Below are positions 1 to 5,866 of a stretch of 8,562 nt of DNA, one piece after another. This stretch comes from Fimbriimonadaceae bacterium (GTDB taxonomy: Bacteria; Armatimonadota; Fimbriimonadia; Fimbriimonadales; Fimbriimonadaceae), in contig JALHPH010000053.1 of assembly GCA_022842565.1 (NCBI GenBank), forward strand, positions 1-8,562, given 5' to 3'. The translations under genes were made by a program, and so were the position numbers. The notes below the pieces were generated by a model, which worked only from the letters and a program-made list of their open reading frames with translations, searched no databases and was not told the DNA's origin. Numbering within the stretch: position 1 is the stretch's first letter; each line of letters begins with the position of its first letter.

Positions 1-352
1 GCTGCGCCAATCGGGGCTGCGGAAGGCTATGCGTACACACCACCCAGTCCGGCTGCTCCTTTTTCAGGAGTTTTCGAAGGCGCGACATGAAAACGTAGTC
101 GCTCGCGGTCTGGACTTTGTAGCTGAACTTGTTCTCGTCGCTCACGTGGTACAGGTGGCCATAAAGCGAGGGGCGTGTGCGCACGATGAACTCATATCCT
201 CCGCCATACCAAGTGCGGAACGCGAAGGGCGCAAACTTAAGCGCGTCGTGGGTCTGCACCGTGATCCCCCTTGATTTCATGACCGCTTCGAGCGCGTAGG
301 CGGCGCTCATGTGGCCATTTCCGGTGCTGGCAGAGAGAATCGTGACTTTCAT
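1..352 (-). CDS. MGDG-synthase-like glycosyltransferase, N-terminal part (runs off the window)
   Basis: Partial gene: 117 residues are visible from ATG at 352, and the reading frame is still open at base 1. The N-terminus reads MKVTILSASTGNGHMSAA (residues 1-18). This resembles the glycine-rich first loop of the monogalactosyldiacylglycerol synthase N-terminal domain (Pfam MGDG_synth), found in enzymes that move a sugar from a UDP-sugar to a diacylglycerol-type lipid. A second matching feature is WVVCTHSLPQ (residues 103-112), the end of the strand that carries the His-Pro-containing loop in that family. The missing C-terminal half should hold the nucleotide-sugar site. Its ATG overlaps the stop of the upstream membrane-protein gene in an ATGA arrangement (349-352), so the two are probably translationally coupled. 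It is the third gene of an envelope-glycolipid-like operon. The acceptor and sugar cannot be told from this fragment; family membership is fairly secure and the substrate is inference. Confidence 0.8.
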   Translation of the reverse strand, partial: MKVTILSASTGNGHMSAAYALEAVMKSRGITVQTHDALKFAPFAFRTWYGGGYEFIVRTRPSLYGHLYHVSDENKFSYKVQTASDYVFMSRLRKLLKKEQPDWVVCTHSLPQPRLAQ

Positions 353-1188
353 GTAGGAGTGGATGCCTCGCGCTTTTGCGCCGCGCGAACCAGAAGACGA
401 AAGATCCTGGCCCGGTGTTGACGCTGAAGGAGGGACGCGTACAAATTCAGATAGAGCGGCCAAAGCAGGTAGACCAATCCGACCCAGTATTGCTGCAGAG
501 CGAACGTCCACCAGAAGGGGATGTGCTGCGCAATGCCAATGAGGTGGATCCCCTCGCCCAAGCGGGTACCGCGCTCGAACGCGTCGATACGGGCCATGTC
601 GCGGCTGCCGAGCGTGTTTGCGGTCGAAACCTCATCGCCGGGCAGCTTGTTGCTGAGCGAAGAGAGCCAGAACGCAAATCTCTTGAAGGTCCAAGCACCC
701 AGCTTCTCGTAAAGCTCTTCGGTTTCCCAGGGTTTCGGGCGGAAGTAGGGGTGCCGTAGCTGGCCGAGCGAGCGCATGTGACCCAGCACGTACTCGCGGT
801 CCTCGAGCGATTCGTCATGAGCGAGCCACTGCATGATGCAGGCCCGTTTATGCCTCTCAATGGGGACCGGGACTATATGGACGACCATGACCAAGCAGCA
901 GTAGACCGCGAGCCAAACATGACCAATGAAAAGAATCAGGATGAGCAGGGTCAGGTGAATCAGGCTCGCCATGATGTTCACCACCTCCACATACTGGCCC
1001 TTGTAATAAGCCTCGCGGATTCGCTGGCGCGATTCGGTACGGTTCGGGTCGTAGGCCGAAAGGGGCGTATCGCCAAAAATGCGACAGAGGAATCGGTCGA
1101 GAGCCGCCACGCCGGTCACCTCATAGATGCGGCCCGATCGCTCAAACGACTTTGTCGTGAGCCACCACTGAACCAACCGCGTGAACAT
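349..1188 (-). CDS. Four-helix membrane protein with two CrtO-like (glycosyl-carotenoate acyltransferase-like) repeats
   Basis: Predicted integral membrane protein of 279 residues from ATG at 1188. (An in-frame TTG at 1191 would add one residue; positions below count from that TTG.) It has two hydrophobic hairpins, about 70-111 and 212-254. Each half follows the same plan: an E(R/T)...YE..G segment (17-27 and 156-165), a basic stretch, then a helix pair ending in a basic motif, IERHKRACI (111-119) and LQRQHRARI (255-263). The second motif resembles the QRYNRPRL ending I recall from glycosyl-4,4'-diaponeurosporenoate acyltransferase (CrtO), a small membrane enzyme that acylates a glycosylated carotenoid. 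I read the protein as a tandem duplication of that domain. The ATG shares one base with the upstream stop (TGATG), and the end overlaps the glycosyltransferase start by ATGA. This sets it in an operon with an LpxH2-type hydrolase and an MGDG-synthase-like enzyme. A glycolipid acyltransferase or a non-catalytic membrane partner are both possible; function is inference. Confidence 0.75.
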   Translation of the reverse strand: MFTRLVQWWLTTKSFERSGRIYEVTGVAALDRFLCRIFGDTPLSAYDPNRTESRQRIREAYYKGQYVEVVNIMASLIHLTLLILILFIGHVWLAVYCCLVMVVHIVPVPIERHKRACIMQWLAHDESLEDREYVLGHMRSLGQLRHPYFRPKPWETEELYEKLGAWTFKRFAFWLSSLSNKLPGDEVSTANTLGSRDMARIDAFERGTRLGEGIHLIGIAQHIPFWWTFALQQYWVGLVYLLWPLYLNLYASLLQRQHRARIFRLLVRAAQKREASTPT

Positions 1189-1994
1189 CAATTCGTGAAG
1201 GCCTCTTCTTGTATGGGGAGGGCTCGGCCCGGCGTGAGCTCAAGTCGAAGTTCCTTCCAGTAGATCAATTCTAGCCGCCCATCGAGATGTTCGACCAGCG
1301 CAGTGCAGTGCCCCATCCAGTCGCCGGTGTTGATATAGAAGGCTCCGGCCTCGTGCTGCTCGAAAGCGGGGCGGTGCACATGACCGCATACCACGCCATC
1401 AAACCCCTGTCGCTGGGCATCCAGGGTGATGCGATCTGGAAAGCTGGTGAAGTAGCTCACAAAATCCTTTACGCGCTTCTTGGCTCTTTGGCTGAAATCT
1501 GAGGGCTCTTTTCCCATCTTTTGCCCAATCGCATTGGTGAGATTGTTGATCGTCGTCAGGAATTCATGCGCGAACGCACCTAGCACGGCGATGGGTTTGA
1601 GCTGACTGACAGAGCGATCGAAGAGGTCGCCGTGTACCACCAACAGCCGCAACCCCTGCAAGGTCGTGTGCTCAAATTGGTGCTGAACAATCAAGTTGCC
1701 AAGCTCCGCACCGTTCATCTTTCGGAATTCAGCGTCGTGGTTGCCCGGTGTGAAGAAAACGTGAGTTCCGTGCTTTGTTTTGCCCAGGAGTGTGCGGATG
1801 ATGTTCGTGTGAGATTGCTTCCATTTGCCGCGCCGCCGCGAGACCCACAAATCCACGATGTCGCCCACCAGATAAAGTTGCTGGCACTCGACTTCCCGCA
1901 GGAATTCCTTCACCAGCTCAACGCTGCAGCTCGCCGAACCCAGGTGGAGATCGGAGATGAAAATTGCGCGGTAGCGGAGCCGGGGCGTGAGCAT
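1188..1994 (-). CDS. LpxH2-type metallophosphoesterase (UDP-2,3-diacylglucosamine diphosphatase-like)
   Basis: A 268-residue calcineurin-like metallophosphoesterase with the full metal-binding series: SDLHLG (D15, H17), GDIVDLW (D45), GNHD (N85, H86, D87), VVHGDLFD (H121) and CGHVHRP (H205, H207). A GDW element (224-226) follows in the place where the LpxH/LpxH2 branch (COG2908) has NDGDW. LpxH enzymes cleave UDP-2,3-diacylglucosamine to lipid X and UMP at the cytoplasmic membrane during lipid A synthesis. LpxH2-like relatives are often of unproven substrate. There is no signal peptide or membrane span, as expected for a cytoplasmic or peripheral enzyme. ATG at 1994 puts the first motif at residue 14, normal for the family. 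No strong ribosome-binding site is visible before it. It heads the operon with the CrtO-like membrane protein and the MGDG-synthase-like enzyme, and is divergent from dps with a 65-base gap. The enzyme class is secure; the exact lipid substrate is not. Confidence 0.88.
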   Translation of the reverse strand: MLTPRLRYRAIFISDLHLGSASCSVELVKEFLREVECQQLYLVGDIVDLWVSRRRGKWKQSHTNIIRTLLGKTKHGTHVFFTPGNHDAEFRKMNGAELGNLIVQHQFEHTTLQGLRLLVVHGDLFDRSVSQLKPIAVLGAFAHEFLTTINNLTNAIGQKMGKEPSDFSQRAKKRVKDFVSYFTSFPDRITLDAQRQGFDGVVCGHVHRPAFEQHEAGAFYINTGDWMGHCTALVEHLDGRLELIYWKELRLELTPGRALPIQEEAFTN

Positions 1995-2008
1995 ATAGGA
2001 GTCACTTC

Positions 2009-2059
2009 GACCCTCGCAGGATACCTGGTTACCCTGCCAGGGTCGGGTAAAACAGGGTC
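2009..2059. promoter_or_regulatory. Candidate shared operator/promoter region between the lpxH2-like gene and dps
   Basis: The 65-base gap between the divergent genes contains four copies of a 5-mer in alternating orientation: ACCCT at 2010-2014 and 2031-2035, AGGGT at 2039-2043 and 2054-2058. The middle pair forms a perfect palindrome, ACCCTGCCAGGGT (2031-2043). The first and second copies are 21 bases apart, so they lie on the same helix face. A possible dps -10 box, TAAAAC (2048-2053), ends 6 bases before the dps ATG, which would give a leaderless mRNA. A possible minus-strand -10 box, TATCCT, reads from 2023 to 2018. No convincing -35 is seen for either. The repeats are seen directly; binding by a regulator is inference. 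Confidence 0.45.
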
Positions 2060-2536
2060 ATGTGGAACACGCCAATCGATCTGCCCGTGAAGACTCGCAA
2101 AGCTGTGATTGATCTCCTTCAGCATCGGCTGGCCGACAGCTTGGACCTCTGGTCCCAAGCGAAACACGCGCACTGGAACATCAAGGGCAGCAACTTCATC
2201 GCGCTGCACGAGCTTTTCGACCAAGTTGCTGGCGAGGCCGATGACTGGGGTGATCTCATCGCGGAGCGCTTGGTGCAACTGGGTGGCACGGCCGATGGAA
2301 CCCTGCGCCGTGCAGCGAAGCGCACCCAACTCGCCGAGTTTCCTGAAGTCGATAGCCAAGCCAAAATGGTGGAAGCGCTGAGCCACGCCATGGCGAATTT
2401 CGGCAGCCTCATTCGTGAGTCGGTAGACAAGGCCGATGCCCTGGGGGACAAGGGAACAGCCGATCTGTTCACCGAAGTCTCGCGCGGGATCGACAAACTC
2501 GTGTGGTTTGTGGCGGCTCACCTGCACTGCGATTGA
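2060..2536 (+). CDS. dps: Dps family DNA-binding ferritin-like protein
   Basis: A 158-residue Dps/mini-ferritin. Members form 12-subunit shells that oxidise Fe(II), mainly with hydrogen peroxide, and store the iron, protecting DNA from Fenton damage; many also bind DNA. The inter-subunit ferroxidase ligands are all present with the spacing of E. coli Dps (H51, H63, D67, D78, E82): here H38, H50, D54, D65 and E69. Supporting family segments are KHAHWNIKG (35-43), FIALHELFD (46-54), DLIAERLVQLGG (65-76) and TADLFTEVSRGIDKLVWF (133-150). There is no long lysine-rich N-terminal tail, so DNA binding of the E. coli kind is not obvious. ATG at 2060 is the only good start, because an in-frame TAA lies at 2048-2050. 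No strong Shine-Dalgarno is present, only AGGG just before the start. It is followed on the same strand by proline dehydrogenase after 59 bases. Confidence 0.95.
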   Translation: MWNTPIDLPVKTRKAVIDLLQHRLADSLDLWSQAKHAHWNIKGSNFIALHELFDQVAGEADDWGDLIAERLVQLGGTADGTLRRAAKRTQLAEFPEVDSQAKMVEALSHAMANFGSLIRESVDKADALGDKGTADLFTEVSRGIDKLVWFVAAHLHCD

Positions 2537-2595
2537 GCCAGCGTCTGCGTTCACGTTTGCCGGATCAAGTAAACTCGGCAGACTTGAGCCCAACG

Positions 2596-3519
2596 ATGTC
2601 GCTCGCACGAACTTTCATCATTAAATCGGCGGCGCTGAAGCCGGTCGAGTCCCTCGTCAGAAATTCTTTCCTTTTTCGGCCGTTGGTGCGCCGATTTATT
2701 GCCGGAGACACCCTGGCCGAAGCGATGGCAGTCGCCGAGGACCTCGCGAGCAAGGGTCTCGGCGTCTCGCTGGACTATCTAGGCGAAAACACACGCACCC
2801 GCGGAGAAGCCGAGCACGCCTGCGCGATGTACATCCAGATCATCGACGCCATTGCCAAGAGCCCGCACCGCGACCTCATCAACATTTCCATCAAATTGAC
2901 CCAGTGCGGCCTTGACATCGATGCGGCTTGGAGTGAGCAAAACTACCGGGCCGTTCTCGCGAATGCGGCTTCCCACGGAATCTTTGTGCGCGTGGATATG
3001 GAGAGTTCGGAGTACACCGAGCGCACCGTCACCATGATCGAGCACGTGTTCCAGGACTTCAAGAACACCGGCACCGTCCTCCAGAGCTACCTGCGCCGAA
3101 GCATGGACGACATCGCGCGCATGATTAAGCTCGGCGCGCGGGTCCGCGTGGTCAAGGGCGCATACCTCGAGCCCGAACAGGTCGCTTTCCCAGCCAAACC
3201 AACCGTTGACGAGACCTACATCGCGATGTCGAAAGAGCTCCTATTGAAGGGGAACTACCCGGCCATCGCGACCCACGACGAGCGCATCATCGCTGAGGTC
3301 AAGAAGTTCACCGCCGAGAATGAAATCGGCCCCGAGCGATTCGAATTCCAAATGCTATACGGCATTCGGCGCGACCTCCAAACCGGACTACGCGCCGAAG
3401 GCTACAACGTGCGCGTGTATGTGCCTTATGGCGATAGCTGGTACCCCTACTTCACGCGGCGGCTGGCCGAGCGCCCCGCCAACGGAATCTTCATCCTGAA
3501 GTCGCTCTTCAAGCGTTAG
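2596..3519 (+). CDS. Proline dehydrogenase (monofunctional, FAD-dependent)
   Basis: A 307-residue monofunctional proline dehydrogenase, the usual length for the single-domain enzymes of Thermus, Deinococcus and Bacillus. It oxidises L-proline to 1-pyrroline-5-carboxylate with FAD and passes electrons to the membrane quinone pool. The beta/alpha-barrel motifs appear in order: SIKLTQCG (98-105, with K100), RVDMESS (132-138), QSYLRRS (163-169), RVVKGAYLEP (184-193), ATHD (225-228), FEFQMLYG (249-256), YVPYG (275-279), and the proline-carboxylate-binding pair R288-R289 with E292 in YFTRRLAERPANG. No P5C dehydrogenase domain is fused or encoded nearby. I chose ATG at 2596. An in-frame TTG at 2584 is possible, with TAAACT (2570-2575) as a weak -10 candidate. 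The frame is open further upstream into dps, but that part has no homology signal. The 59-base gap after dps may allow cotranscription. The stop overlaps that of the convergent carboxylase gene. Confidence 0.93.
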   Translation: MSLARTFIIKSAALKPVESLVRNSFLFRPLVRRFIAGDTLAEAMAVAEDLASKGLGVSLDYLGENTRTRGEAEHACAMYIQIIDAIAKSPHRDLINISIKLTQCGLDIDAAWSEQNYRAVLANAASHGIFVRVDMESSEYTERTVTMIEHVFQDFKNTGTVLQSYLRRSMDDIARMIKLGARVRVVKGAYLEPEQVAFPAKPTVDETYIAMSKELLLKGNYPAIATHDERIIAEVKKFTAENEIGPERFEFQMLYGIRRDLQTGLRAEGYNVRVYVPYGDSWYPYFTRRLAERPANGIFILKSLFKR

Positions 3520-5045
3520 GGACGGAAGACGCGCCAACCGTCGGTGAGGTCCCACACCGTGGCCCAATCGAGTCCGCTCGTCATGACCGCGGGCCGGGTT
3601 GTAGTGGAGCCGTTTCCGTTCGCGTTGCGCTCAATCAGAGCCATTACCGCCGCTGGAATCTCCTCAGAAGGGCTCCAATCTGCAAAGTTTCGCCCCAAAA
3701 AGCCGGTGTCGATGTCGCCGCTTTGGAACTCGGGATGCTCTAGGACTTCGATCAGGTATTCGATGTTGGTCCTGACGCCCAGCACGTGCATTTCGCGTAG
3801 AGCCTCGACCAGCTTCTTGATCGCCGAAAGGCGGTCCTGCCCGTGGGCAATCACTTTGGCGAGAAGGCTATCGTAGAACCGGCTGACCTCACTGCCAGGC
3901 CCAAAGCCGGTATCGATGCGCACGCCAGGAATTTTGGGTTCCCCCCACACGACGACTTGCCCGATGCTCGGCATAAAACCCTTGCCTGGGTCTTCGGCGA
4001 CGACGCGTGCTTCAATGCTGTGCCCTTGGATTCGGCTGCGGTCGCCGGCCAGGAATTCCGGGATCAGGTCTTGGAGGTTCAAGCCGTTGGCGACCTCGAT
4101 CTGCAGCTTCACGAGGTCGAGGCCGGTGATGAGCTCGGTCACCGGGTGCTCCACTTGCAGGCGCGCATTTAGTTCGAGGAAGAAGTAGGCGGAACCGTCG
4201 GGTTCGACCATGAACTCCATGGTTCCCGCGCCCACGTAGCCAGCAGCCAGTGCGATCTTGATCGCCGAATCGCGCATCGATGGCCATAGCGGATGGTCTT
4301 TTGAAAAGAGCGGGCTCGGCGATTCTTCGATGAGCTTCTGGTGCCGCCGTTGGATGGAGCATTCGCGCTCGAAAAGCGGCGCGACGTTACCGTGTTGGTC
4401 GGCGATCAGCTGCACTTCGATGTGACGAGGCCGCTCGACATACCTTTCCACCATCATCGCGCCGTCGCCAAATCCCGAGATGGCTTCGTCGCTGGCGAGC
4501 TGCAACTGAGAGGCGAGCTCGGAGGGGTCGCGGACAATGCGCATTCCTCGGCCGCCGCCTCCCGCGCTTGCTTTCAGCATCACCGGCATACCAATCTCGA
4601 TGGCCGCCTTGATCAGTTCCTCGTGAGTTGCGCCTGGTTCGAAATAGCCCGGCGTGACCGGAACGCCTTGCGCCACCGCGAGCTGCTTGGCTTCGATTTT
4701 TGCCCCCAAAGCGCGCATCGCACTCCCGCTTGGGCCGATAAAGGTGATGCCTGCGGCCTGACAAGCCTCCGAAAACTCAGCTCGCTCGCTTAGAAAGCCA
4801 TAGCCGGGGTGGATCGCATCCGCGCCCGTTTGTTTGGCGGCGTCGATCACTTTCTCAATATCGAGGTAGCTCTTAGCGGGCTCGGACTCTCCGATGTGTA
4901 CCTTCTCATCGGCGTTTTGGACATGGAGGGCCTCGGCGTCGGCGTCCGAATAAACAGCGACCGTCTGAATCCCCATTTCACGAGCGGTTCGCATGACGCG
5001 GATCGCGATTTCGCCTCGATTTGCAATCAGGATCTTCTTGATCAT
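3516..5045 (-). CDS. Biotin carboxylase subunit of an acyl-CoA (probably methylcrotonyl-CoA) carboxylase, without its own biotin carrier
   Basis: A 509-residue biotin carboxylase, which uses ATP and bicarbonate to carboxylate biotin on a carrier domain. Domains in order: N-terminal Rossmann-like part (KKILIANRGEIAIRVMR, 3-19; HPGYGFLSE, 79-87), ATP-grasp with the glycine-rich loop GGGGRGM (162-168), and catalytic/binding residues K116, K158, H208, K237, E277, E291, R295 and E299 in ELNARLQVEHPVTE, plus R347 in the C-terminal subdomain. After the usual end near GRNFADW (451-457) there are about 52 extra residues, ending DWATVWDLTDGWRVFRP. This resembles the start of the BT domain of methylcrotonyl- and propionyl-CoA carboxylase alpha chains, but the rest of BT and the biotinyl AMKM domain are absent. 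The ATG overlaps the upstream liuC-like stop (ATGA, 5042-5045), pointing to leucine catabolism. An acetyl-CoA carboxylase AccC role is the main alternative. Carrier and carboxyltransferase genes must lie elsewhere. Confidence 0.9.
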   Translation of the reverse strand: MIKKILIANRGEIAIRVMRTAREMGIQTVAVYSDADAEALHVQNADEKVHIGESEPAKSYLDIEKVIDAAKQTGADAIHPGYGFLSERAEFSEACQAAGITFIGPSGSAMRALGAKIEAKQLAVAQGVPVTPGYFEPGATHEELIKAAIEIGMPVMLKASAGGGGRGMRIVRDPSELASQLQLASDEAISGFGDGAMMVERYVERPRHIEVQLIADQHGNVAPLFERECSIQRRHQKLIEESPSPLFSKDHPLWPSMRDSAIKIALAAGYVGAGTMEFMVEPDGSAYFFLELNARLQVEHPVTELITGLDLVKLQIEVANGLNLQDLIPEFLAGDRSRIQGHSIEARVVAEDPGKGFMPSIGQVVVWGEPKIPGVRIDTGFGPGSEVSRFYDSLLAKVIAHGQDRLSAIKKLVEALREMHVLGVRTNIEYLIEVLEHPEFQSGDIDTGFLGRNFADWSPSEEIPAAVMALIERNANGNGSTTTRPAVMTSGLDWATVWDLTDGWRVFRP

Positions 5046-5800
5046 GGTTTCACCACGAAACTGGCAGGACGCTTCGTTAGAAATGCGTCGATTCCTTCGA
5101 AAGCTTCGGACGTCGAGCGGACTTGAGCCAGCAGCCGAGCGCCGCCTTCAGGGTTCATTCGCTCGTCCAGCGCGAGCTTTTTGCTGAGCGCAATGGCTTC
5201 GGGCCCGGAGCTAAGAGCGGACTGCAGGACCGCCGCCACTCGGTTGTCCAGTGCTTCCATGTCGGGAAGCACGTCGTGCACCAAACCCACCTGGAGGGCG
5301 GTTGTGGCCGGAAAGATCTCGCCCGATGCAAACAGCCAACGCGAATTGCCGACTCCGATCTTTGGGACGACATGGCGGGCGATAGTCGCAGCCACCAGTC
5401 CAAGCTTCACTTCGCTAAACGAAAACTTGGCCGACTCCACAGCAAAGGCGACGTCGCAGGCGGCAACCAGCCCAGCGCCACCGCCGAAGGCATGTCCGTT
5501 GACCCGGGCCACGACCAGCGGCTTGCAGGTCGCGATGGCTTCAAAAAGAAGCGCGAGCTGATAAGCATCGCGGTAGTTTTGGTCTTCGGTGTAGTCCGCT
5601 GCCCGGCGCATCCAATCAAGATCGCCTCCGGCGCAAAAGGCAGGATCTGCGCCGCTCAGGATCACCACGCGGACGCTGGGGTGAAGGGAAGTGAAGACAT
5701 TTAACAGCTCACTGATGACCGCATCATTGAGCGCATTTCGAACCTCGGGACGGTTCAGCGTGACGTTGAGGACCACGCCTCGAAGCTCTACGTTGAGCAT
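5042..5800 (-). CDS. liuC: Enoyl-CoA hydratase/isomerase family protein, probable methylglutaconyl-CoA hydratase
   Basis: A 252-residue crotonase-fold protein. The oxyanion-hole segments are CAGGDLDWM (56-64) and NGHAFGGGAGL (101-111). One catalytic Glu is kept (E130 in SEVKLGL); the other, E144 of rat crotonase, is replaced by Gly in GGGAGL. The combination of CAGGDLDWMRR, the Gly replacement, SEVKLGLVAATIARHVVPKIG-like wording at 129-149 and the tail EGIDAFLTKRPASF (235-248) matches, as I recall it, bacterial LiuC. LiuC hydrates 3-methylglutaconyl-CoA to HMG-CoA in leucine/isovalerate degradation. Gene order supports this: the next gene is a carboxylase subunit, as expected for the preceding step (methylcrotonyl-CoA carboxylation), and the two overlap by four bases. 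ATG at 5800 is chosen; AGGAT stands directly before it, too close for a good ribosome-binding site. CATACT (5807-5812 on the minus strand), 6 bases upstream of the ATG, is a weak -10 candidate. A general short-chain enoyl-CoA hydratase is the alternative. Confidence 0.85.
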   Translation of the reverse strand: MLNVELRGVVLNVTLNRPEVRNALNDAVISELLNVFTSLHPSVRVVILSGADPAFCAGGDLDWMRRAADYTEDQNYRDAYQLALLFEAIATCKPLVVARVNGHAFGGGAGLVAACDVAFAVESAKFSFSEVKLGLVAATIARHVVPKIGVGNSRWLFASGEIFPATTALQVGLVHDVLPDMEALDNRVAAVLQSALSSGPEAIALSKKLALDERMNPEGGARLLAQVRSTSEAFEGIDAFLTKRPASFVVKP

Positions 5801-5815
5801 ATCCTAAGTATGGAC

Positions 5816-5851
5816 GATGCCCCGCTCCCCTTGCGGGTGGAACGGGGCATC
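5816..5851 (-). terminator. GC-rich hairpin downstream of the protease gene (terminator-like, no U-tract)
   Basis: A perfect 9-bp stem, GATGCCCCG (5816-5824) with CGGGGCATC (5843-5851), encloses an inner CCC/GGG stem (5828-5830 with 5835-5837). On the minus strand the inner stem is closed by a GCAA tetraloop, a stable GNRA type, which suggests that the minus-strand RNA is the folding strand. It begins 15 bases after the protease stop (5867-5869), so it most likely ends or protects the protease mRNA. It also lies 15 bases upstream of the liuC-like ATG. No run of U follows on either strand, so it is not a textbook intrinsic terminator. Confidence 0.6.
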
Positions 5852-5866
5852 TAACCAACGCCGAAA

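Noticed and set aside
1189..1191. TTG as start of the CrtO-like membrane protein
   Set aside because: The very next codon is ATG, which overlaps the upstream stop as TGATG, a common coupling arrangement; the TTG adds only one residue.
778..1263. Plus-strand open frame of 161 codons opposite the membrane protein
   Set aside because: The minus-strand frame has coherent membrane segments and operon overlaps on both sides; the plus-strand translation is low-similarity, charged and without features.
1632..2090. Plus-strand open frame of 152 codons opposite the metallophosphoesterase
   Set aside because: It is antisense to a gene with all metal-binding motifs, overlaps the start of dps and has no domain-like composition.
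2543..2583. Short inverted pair GTCTGC/GCAGAC between dps and proline dehydrogenase
   Set aside because: Only 6 bp with a 29-base spacer, no U-tract and no symmetry beyond that; it is within chance expectation and not a convincing terminator.
2503..2595. Extension of the proline dehydrogenase frame back into dps
   Set aside because: The extra 31 residues come from the dps 3' end in another frame and from the gap, have no family similarity, and would make the protein longer than the usual ~307 residues.
1910..2608. Minus-strand open frame of 232 codons covering dps
   Set aside because: It is antisense to dps, which has all ferroxidase residues, and it also overlaps the start of the lpxH2-like gene.
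3300..3516. Possible frameshifted remnant of the missing BT/biotinyl part of the carboxylase beyond its stop
   Set aside because: The sequence beyond the stop is the antisense strand of intact proline dehydrogenase coding motifs, and no biotinylation-type AMKM segment was seen.
5123..5704. Long open frame (193 codons) on the plus strand opposite the liuC-like gene
   Set aside because: It is antisense to a clear crotonase-family gene with conserved motifs, and its translation shows no recognisable domain. Long antisense frames are expected in GC-rich DNA.
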